A stretch of 64,000 bases of DNA from Aquatica leii (taxonomy: Eukaryota > Arthropoda > Insecta > Coleoptera > Lampyridae), in assembly GCA_035610365.1 (NCBI GenBank), contig CM069435.1, positions 88,383,389 through 88,447,388 on the forward strand, written 5' to 3'. The notes under the pieces are model-generated. The model was not told where the DNA came from and ran no database searches. It worked only from the letters and a program-made list of their open reading frames with translations. Position numbers and translations under genes: made by a program. Shown piece after piece: positions 57,601-64,000 of the stretch; the stretch's first letter is position 1, and each line of letters opens with the position of its first letter.

Positions 57601-58844
57601 AACGGATGAATCGAACAATGGGCAAGTACTTAGCCAAGGTAGTGTCCGAACACCAAAGGGACTGGGATCAGTACTTGCACCTTTTCTTAATGGCATACCG
57701 ATCATCCGTTCACGAAAGCACAGGCCAAACACCATCCTGTGTCATGCTCGGTCGTGAGATAAGATTACCATGCGATCTTCAATTTGGGCGAAGACCGGAA
57801 GAAGAAGTTGCTGGAGAAGATTACGTCAGCAAGCTGGCCAAGAGGTTGGACGAAGTACATGAAGAGGTCCGTAAAAACACACAAATTGCCAGCGACAGGA
57901 TGAAAACAAGATATGACGTCAAGGCGCAAAATGGTGGGGTTCAACCTGGCGATATGGTCTGGTTGTATAACCCTCAAAGGAGACGTGGTTTGGCGCCGAA
58001 GCTGCAAAGGCAATGGGAGGGCCCCTACGAAGTCGTGCAGCGTCTTAACGACGTTATATACCGCATCCGAAAACCGCCCAGAGGCAAGCCAAACGTGGTC
58101 CACGTCGATCGTCTAGCCCCGTTTGCTGGCGATAACCACAATCCGCAAGTTCAGGTCCGAACCAGAGTAATAAGTAGCAGAACCAGGAATCCAATCGAAG
58201 AAATGGAGTTCGAAAAGTTTATGAACTTATACGGAGGTTCTGGAAAAGCTAGGTTCGGAGTTACCACCGAGGAACAACAAGACCTGTTCCAGACACAAAA
58301 AGATTACGCCATCGCACATTGCGTGAGCGAGGAGCTTGACATGTCCAAAGGGGTTGCAGTCGTGTTTAAAAAGAAGTTTGGACAGCTAGATGAATTACGA
58401 AGACAGCAACCGGCAGTCGGAAAGGTTTTAGGACTACGTGGTGACGGACGCTTCGTTTTCTATCTGGTCACCAAGAAATACTCACGTGTCAAGCCGTTAT
58501 ACAAAGATCTGTGGCGAACATTATGGAGTCTCAAGAAACAAATGGAGTTCCATCATGTTAAGAAATTGGCAGTACCCAAGCTTAGTTGTGGCTTAGACCA
58601 ATTGAATTGGAGGACAGTTCGAAACATGTTGAGGTCGTCTTCCGAGCAACAGGCGTTCAAGTGTTGGTCTGTAGTTACCAACCGAGGAGAGTATTGGGTC
58701 AGGAAAAGTCCATTGACTGGTACTTTTATGGTCAAGGAAGTTGCCGAAATAGAGGAAGCTGCCGCTATCGCCACGCTCCCTTTTACCGGTGTCGCATCCA
58801 GTCTCCTGTTCTGGGACAGAACAGTCCTAAGAAGGGGGCAGTGA
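54613..58844 (+). CDS. pol: Pol polyprotein of the Ty3/gypsy element with C-terminal macrodomain (frame-broken)
   Basis: Domains in order: aspartic protease (VDTGATKT, Asp codon 54715), reverse transcriptase (FCVDYRQLN at about 55660; catalytic YLDD at 55961-55972), RNase H ([16 protein letters not shown], about 56398), integrase zinc region ([10 protein letters not shown] and WCRKCIVC, about 57100-57235), integrase core (AIDIAGPFP about 57305; [10 protein letters not shown] about 57486; GMVERMNRT about 57593), a GPYE-type C-terminal region (about 58019), then the macrodomain (58280-58770). The polypurine tract is read as codons RRGQ, and the TGA stop (58842-58844) is formed by the first three bases of the 3' LTR. 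Single-base breaks lie near 54950, 55395, 55695, 55745, 56465, 56530 and 57392. Confidence 0.8.
58280..58770 (+). CDS. Macrodomain (TARG1/OARD1-like ADP-ribosyl hydrolase) at the end of pol
   Basis: Part of the open frame 57309-58844, not a separate gene. It reads [10 protein letters not shown], then [26 protein letters not shown], and CGLDQLNW, in the order seen in the animal TARG1/OARD1 macrodomain. In that family a Lys in the (L)ITKK phrase and an Asp in CGLD remove ADP-ribose from glutamate or aspartate side chains. Here the equivalents are the AAG at 58473-58475 and the GAC at 58596-58598, separated by 41 residues, the same spacing as in the human enzyme (Lys84, Asp125). The domain follows integrase with no break in frame, so it would be made as the C-terminal part of Pol. 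Proposed role, by inference: reversing host ADP-ribosylation. Confidence 0.8.
58829..58841 (+). other. Polypurine tract
   Basis: A purine-rich AAGAAGGGGGCAG run directly before the 3' LTR, the expected primer for plus-strand DNA synthesis. It overlaps the last codons of pol. Confidence 0.75.
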
Positions 58845-59293
58845 AACGTCCGAGAAATTACTTGCAAATGCAAGAGTCTTCTAGAACTGTTATCTAGTTT
58901 CTAGAAAATATAGCGAAAAGTGAGGAACGATCGAGAAGAATTCGCTGATGTCTATAAAAGCCGAAGATGGAAATCGTAGGTCAGTTATTGCTGGAATGTG
59001 AAAGCATGCAGTATTAAGAAGGTTATCAAGTTGAAATAAATACGTATCACGCGCGGCGTTTTAAATAAATAACAGTGTACACCGAATCGAGTGAACGTGA
59101 CTATCAGCTGTGAAATCCGAGAACGTTATCTTATCTTAAGTGATATAAATTATAGTGTAAGTGTTTTTATTAAATATTATTATTAGATTTAATTAGCTCG
59201 GTTAATTTAAAAGTGCATATTTTTCTAGAATAAGTAAACGTAGTTTTAATCGTTTAAATAAATTAGTTTTTTTTAAGTAATAAATTCGTAACA
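58842..59293 (+). repeat. 3' LTR
   Basis: Identical to the 5' LTR apart from one T fewer in the T-run before CTAGAATAAG. TTCTAGAA dyads at 58879-58886 and 58899-58906, TATAAAAG at 58953-58960. Followed by ATAC (target duplication). As a promoter it could drive transcription into the DNA to the right. Confidence 0.92.
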
Positions 59294-61323
59294 ATACTAT
59301 ACCGTCTGTGAAAATGTTGTACGGTTTATTTGATATGCATACGTTATATAATCACGCCATGTTAAGATCTTACATGTAACTTAAGCATTTGACCTTGAAA
59401 AGTATGTGTCCTTGCAGTCTCTACAAAAGCTTTACGAAAATCTGTGTTATTGTTTTAAACTTTTTTTATTCTTTTGACGTTTTTAGCACAGTTTAGCACA
59501 AATTCAACATATCATATTTTATATTGTTTACTAATTATTAACCTCATTTCCGTGTGTATTCTAACCGAAATACCAGATTCAATGTTTACAATGTTTTAAA
59601 CTTTTTTTACAACCTGACCTAATTTTGCAAATCTTTATGTATTACCACTACTATCTGAATCACACCTCTAGCGCTATGATCAAGTCCACCTCAATATTTT
59701 AGTTTCAAAATAAATGTGGTTATTGTTCTGACGTGTTATGACTAGCGTCAGATCCAAATTTGCTTGGTCTTAAATATAAATTCAAAATTTTTGACGAAAT
59801 TAGATCAAGTGGTATTTTTTAGATGCTTCGCCGTCGGTCGTTTTCAGAAATGTTTTTACCGAGACTTTTTGTCTTTTGTTATTTGATACGTACGTATTGG
59901 GTTTTAGGTATTAATGATCTTGTGTTTGCTCGTTATTAGGCTTTGATTTAGTTTGTTATTTGTTCATTTGCTTCAGTGGTGATTATGGTTGGGAGAACCA
60001 GTCACTCGAGATGCGCACGAAACGAAAATAAGAAACTTCGTTACTAATTCAAAGGTCGCGTGGTTTACACACGTATAAACGAACTCATGACAGATTCTTC
60101 GCTTCTTGTGAGAGTTAGAATTTATCCAATGTTCATTTTACTTTAAACTTAAATTTAGTATCGTCGGTACTGAAATACGAACGATCGTATCTTTACGTCC
60201 GATACTTGTGATACTTCCGATACTTTGGATACAGTCGACGTAGATGGAATTTTTTTAGTATAATTTAAGCTGCCGATATTTTGACATCTCTGATATTTTT
60301 AAATCCGATATTATGAAATCTTCCATACTGCGTAGTTGTAATACTTCCAGACCGACAATATTTCTGATATCTGCAATATTTTAATACCGCTAATATTACA
60401 GTAGTGTGTTTTAGATTTCTTAGGTTTTGGACTACGATTCAATACTTATGACACAATCGATATTTGATATTGATATCTTAATTACGTTATTTAGTATCTA
60501 TACTTGGCAATGTAGAGGCGTTTCATTATGTCGTGAACTGTGACCTTGAGTCGAAAATCGGAATTAATAAACTAAAAGTCAAAAATTTGACAAGTCTATC
60601 TGAATTCCGAAAACGTTAGTCTATTTAAAAGCCACTAACATCAATAAAAATTAAAAATAATCAGATATTTATTTATTAAATAAAATTGAATTTATTTATA
60701 ATAATACCTAAAGACCTATTAACAATAAATACAACGATTAAAGCAAAGATAGGTTAGAAATGTACCGGCGAATGTTTGTAAGACGGATAATAACAATATT
60801 TTGACATATAGAGACTGCAGCGCCACAGTTCACGAGATCCTGAAAGACGTCTACTTGTACGATACATCTTTGATGACAATCTAGTTTTTAATCACCGATT
60901 TCGATTTTACCGTCGGTTTAAATATAACAGTTCAGGAGCTTAGTGCTATGACTATTAAGTTTTATTTTCCTTCTGCAACAACATTGTTTTATAAATCGAC
61001 GAACTTTTACAATACAGTAATTACCTTTTTATGTGTTCGATCTACTTGACTTAACTTGGTACCATTTTAGTATTTTGAACTCAAATGATCGTTTTGAGGT
61101 TAACAGGATGGGGACCCACTTTTCTAAACCACAATAACAAATTTTTGTGCTATTCTAAGAAGATCTTAAGTTGTTTAGTGTGCGTTGATTTATTTATGAT
61201 AAAGTTACTCAGCAAAAGATAAATTTGCTCAACCTCGATTGTACATTTGAACCACTTAGTAAAATTATTTAAGTCCGTTTTTAGCGATGGCATTGTCAGT
61301 GGTTTTTTATTTTTTGTTTTGAA
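59294..61323. other. Intergenic; GATAYTT-rich repeat inside
   Basis: No gene recognised. At 60190-60430, short CCGATACTT/CCGATATTTTG/CTGATATTT phrases recur every 12-25 bp, a degenerate simple repeat. Near the end, TCAGT at 61297-61301 could be the initiator of the gene at 61324. Confidence 0.45.
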
Positions 61324-62354
61324 ATGGGTTCATTAGGTTTTTTGTCAGTTTTTTGTTTTTTGGTGATAGGTATGTATGAGAGTTTATGCATTGTTTCTAT
61401 GTTTGCTAGTTTTGTTTTTAGGACCTGTTTCTGCTCAGTATTTGTTCACATTGTTTAATACTGGCAATTCAGGAGGTACTACCGATTTAACTTCATTGAA
61501 TCCCGCGTTGTTTACTTATGTTATAATTCACGGATATCAGGAAACTGGCACTCAACCATGGGTGCCGCTGATGAAAAATGCTTTATTGGGTTTGACAAAT
61601 GCGAACGTTATAGTTTTTAATTGGGCGCCATACTCGCAAAACCCAAACTTTGCTAATGCGGCCATAGCCGTGACGCCCTCGGGTAGAGTACTAGGTGAAA
61701 TGCTTGCGGCTTTATACTCGATGCAAAAGATTAACATTTCGAAGACGATCCTTATTGGTTATTCGCTTGGAGCTCATGTCGCCGGTGTCGCCGGATATAT
61801 TTTCATGCTTTTGTCGAACTTAAAAATTGAGATTATTGTTGGTCTTGATGCGTCGGCAGTAAGTTACGCGCAAGATACATCGAGATTAACTAAAGACGAT
61901 GCTAACTTTGTCGTTGGTTTTCACACGAGCAGTATAGGAAAACGAGAACCTTATGCTCACGCTGACATCTATTTCAATCTTAACGGAAATAGTTTTGGTT
62001 TAGTTCAACCAGGTTGTCCTACTATTTTCGGTGTGGCTGTTCCAGCAGGTTATGATCCAGGCAAATGAGATGTTCATGTGCTTGGTAGGTTTTATTATTT
62101 AGATTTTGTTTGTAGGTTTGTGTAATCACATACGTAGCGTTGCGTATTATTTGGAGAGCATTACTAATGCTCAATTTTTGGCTGTAAAATGTAGTTGTTG
62201 GACTACTGGATCGAACGTCTGTGGAACCATTGGTACTCAGATTGGTTTTGGTATGAGTGTATTTCTCCGAGGCGAATATTGCCTGAAAACAGGAAATGGG
62301 TCACCACCACCAACTCCTCCTCTTTTCGGAATAGGTGCAACCGGATTGGTTTAA
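61324..62354 (+). CDS. Secreted pancreatic-lipase-family protein, diverged paralog (three exons)
   Basis: Predicted exons are 61324-61369, 61422-62060 and 62116-62354, with introns of 52 and 55 bp, giving 307 residues. Exon 1 reads MGSLGFLSVFCFLVI; codon 16 and PVSA finish the signal peptide. Intron 1 has a good GTATGT donor. Intron 2 starts GC instead of GT (CAG|GCAAAT) at the place where all paralogs have GT. Ser130 (GYSLGA), Asp158 (GLDAS) and His233 (CNHIRS) are kept. Exon 3 has a proline-rich insertion (SPPPTPP) near the C-terminus absent from the others. A second start, ATG 61376 inside intron 1, stays open into exon 2 and also encodes a full signal peptide, so the true 5' end is not certain. 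Substrate unknown. Confidence 0.8.
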
Positions 62355-62474
62355 AATTTGTGTGTTACTGTATAATTTTTGTTTTATAAGTGCGAATTAA
62401 GCTTGGAAATTTAGTTTAAAAATTGTAATTGCAAATTAGATAACTGGTAATTAGACTTGTGGATTGAACAAGTG

Positions 62475-63393
62475 ATACAATACTTTATAAAATAAATTTT
62501 ACACATACAAATTGCATCTGAATTTGGGTCTTGGCATTTTGTACACTAGACATAGCATTCTTTTTTAATACATTATTGAACGTCAGTTTTTTTCTAAAAC
62601 TAAATGAATATTAAATTTTTTTTACAAAAACACATTACGTTTCCGTACGAAACTTTTTTTTTTAATCGTACATTGTTGGTATCTAAATATAACATTAATT
62701 TTTAGGTTTTTGGTTGATAAGTTATTTCTGCATTCTTACATTTAGTTTTTGTGTAAATTAGGCGTTTATCTTTTACGATTTAAAACCAAATGAAAGGGGC
62801 GTTGTAAAAGTCGACGAGGAAAAAACCGCTCAATTTAGACAAGAATGAGTTGAATACAACATTCTATTGCTCGAACGGAGATTATGGTGTTCCCAAAAAA
62901 GTCTCAAAATTTTTCAAAAATAGTTTGACGTTTATGTTGACAAGTGCGTAAAAACAATACTCTATAAAATACATTTTTTACGAACAAATTGCATCTAACT
63001 TTGGACCTTGGCACTATGTACACTAAACATAGAATTTTTGTATAACTTTTTGCTATCTAAATATGAAACTAAATTGACTTGTTTTACTCATTGTTTTTTT
63101 TGAGTACATAAATAAACTTTTGTTGTTAAACGTTAGTTAAATTTTGTATCTAAAATTAAATGATTAATTTTTTTTTACAAAAACACATTTCGTACGAGTT
63201 GTTGGTATCCGAATATAAAATTAATTTTTGGGTTTTTGGTTGATAAGTTATTTCTACATTCTTATATATTTGTAACGAGTTTTTTTGTAAATTGGGCGTT
63301 TTTTCACCAGTGGACAATTTAAATTGGATCAAGTTGATTACAACATTTTATTGTTCGAACAGAGGTGAACATAGTGCGCAAAACTATCAAAGA
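62475..63393 (+). repeat. Tandem duplication of about 480 bp downstream of the lipase gene
   Basis: Copy 1 is about 62475-62912 and copy 2 about 62953-63393. Shared landmarks are ACAATACT(T/C)TATAAAATA, AAATTGCATCTRA, TGTACACTARACATAG, TTTTGGTTGATAAGTTATTTCT and CAATTTA...ATTGYTCGAAC. Noncoding. An AATAAA at 62491-62496 in copy 1 may serve as polyadenylation signal for the gene at 61324. Confidence 0.7.
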
Positions 63394-63487
63394 CAGTTTA
63401 CAATACGGAGAAATTAAAATTGATGCCAGTAAAAACAATAAAATTATTTTATTTGCTATTATACTATAGTAAATTCTTTTATAAACT

Positions 63488-64000
63488 ACTGTTGGTTGCA
63501 GGGTGTTACAAATGAAGTACATTGGCAACGGCAAACGAGATGGTTTTGAATCGGACGCCGTAATTGAAACATTAGTTTACTTCTGCGTTGGTCGTAACCA
63601 GCTGATAAAGTTAGGACAGCCGATAACCTTAATCACAATCCGAAAAATAACTATTGCAACCACGCATGTTGTTGTTTTTCTCCTTGGTAGACACGTGGAT
63701 GTCGGCAAGCAATTTTTCAAAATCACACAAAATGTTCTGATTCTGGCGTTTTCTGGTCGACGAGCTCATTTTGCCAGGGCTCTTCCTAATTGTTTTTTTG
63801 TTCCGGGATTTCTGTCAGTGGGTTACAGCTTAAGTAAATGATTTAACAGGTAGGTTGTTAGGTTTGTTGTTTGGTGTGTTTATTGGATCGATAGTATTTC
63901 TACTGCATTTCAGATCAGTTTTTTTGTAAAATGTAGATATTGGGTTAACAAGGTGGACACGTATGGAAATGTCGACATACTGATCGGTTGTAGTATGAGT
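63488..64000 (+). pseudogene. Lipase pseudogene, type B-like, running off the window
   Basis: Similarity starts inside exon 2 (TGGTTGCAGGGTGTTACAA, about 63490). It passes TIATTHVVVFLLG (about 63650-63690), where the elbow serine is replaced by leucine, then a large deletion including the Asp158 segment, an intron-2-like stretch (from about 63834), and exon 3 (about 63870-64000) that lacks the CDHLRS catalytic-His segment. Exon 1 and the first part of exon 2 are missing. An open frame 63503-63841 survives but lacks the triad. Confidence 0.75.

Larger units (their letters stand above)
52628..59293 (+). mobile_element. Ty3/gypsy LTR retrotransposon encoding a macrodomain
   Basis: 6666 bp, bounded by 453- and 452-bp LTRs (TG...CA) that differ only in the length of one T-run, and flanked by the 4-bp target duplication ATAC (52624-52627 and 59294-59297). 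Interior order: gag with coiled coil, capsid and one zinc knuckle, then protease, reverse transcriptase, RNase H, integrase, macrodomain. That domain order is Ty3/gypsy. No envelope gene. The near-identical LTRs mean recent insertion, yet about ten single-base frame breaks occur in gag-pol, mostly in short homopolymer runs. Either the consensus is poor in this repeat or this copy was defective when inserted. Confidence 0.9.

Noticed and set aside
58586..58897. 103-codon plus frame crossing from pol into the 3' LTR
   Set aside because: It lies in a shifted frame over the macrodomain, whose own frame has the conserved motifs.

Overview
The window looks like an A+T-rich arthropod nuclear chromosome, most likely insect and possibly a beetle. 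The grounds are genes split by spliceosomal introns of only 45-55 bp, a tandem array of insect-type pancreatic-lipase-family genes, and a repeat content of Penelope-like elements (PLEs), an RNase-H-bearing non-LTR element, a Tc1/mariner element and a Ty3/gypsy element. The species cannot be named from sequence alone.

Layout. About 1-8.4 kb: no recognisable gene. 8.4-25.7 kb: repeats. These are a PLE copy with an inverted 3' end, a minus-strand non-LTR element sitting in a TAGGCAA-motif repeat, a solo PLE terminal repeat, a second and nested PLE copy, degenerate satellite, and a minus-strand relic of a Ty3/gypsy element. 25.7-64 kb: the lipase array, with five intact genes at 26.2, 29.2, 39.9, 51.5 and 61.3 kb and four broken copies at 27.4, 38.7, 47.0 and 63.5 kb. 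The array grew largely by copying a two-gene unit (type A followed by type B), since broken type-A copies precede the genes at 39.9 and 51.5 kb. Between the genes lie a third PLE copy, a DD41D mariner-like element with long inverted repeats, and a 6.67-kb Ty3/gypsy element (52628-59293) with almost identical LTRs.

Each intact lipase gene has three exons. A tiny first exon encodes the signal peptide, exon 2 carries the nucleophile and acid, and exon 3 carries the catalytic His in a CxHxRS motif. In all five the nucleophile is residue 130, the acid Asp158 and the base His233. Four have Ser130; the gene at 39.9 kb has Cys130. A 20-bp-period minisatellite lies 350-550 bp upstream of the genes at 29.2, 39.9 and 51.5 kb.

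The most unusual item is in the Ty3/gypsy element. The end of its pol frame, after integrase, encodes a domain resembling the TARG1/OARD1 ADP-ribosyl-hydrolase macrodomain. Both catalytic residues of that family (Lys and Asp) are kept at the same 41-residue spacing. The same element's LTR has two TTCTAGAA heat-shock-element dyads 47 bp upstream of its TATA box, and the old relic at 24.3 kb keeps the same arrangement. The PLE terminal repeats carry hammerhead-ribozyme-like cores.
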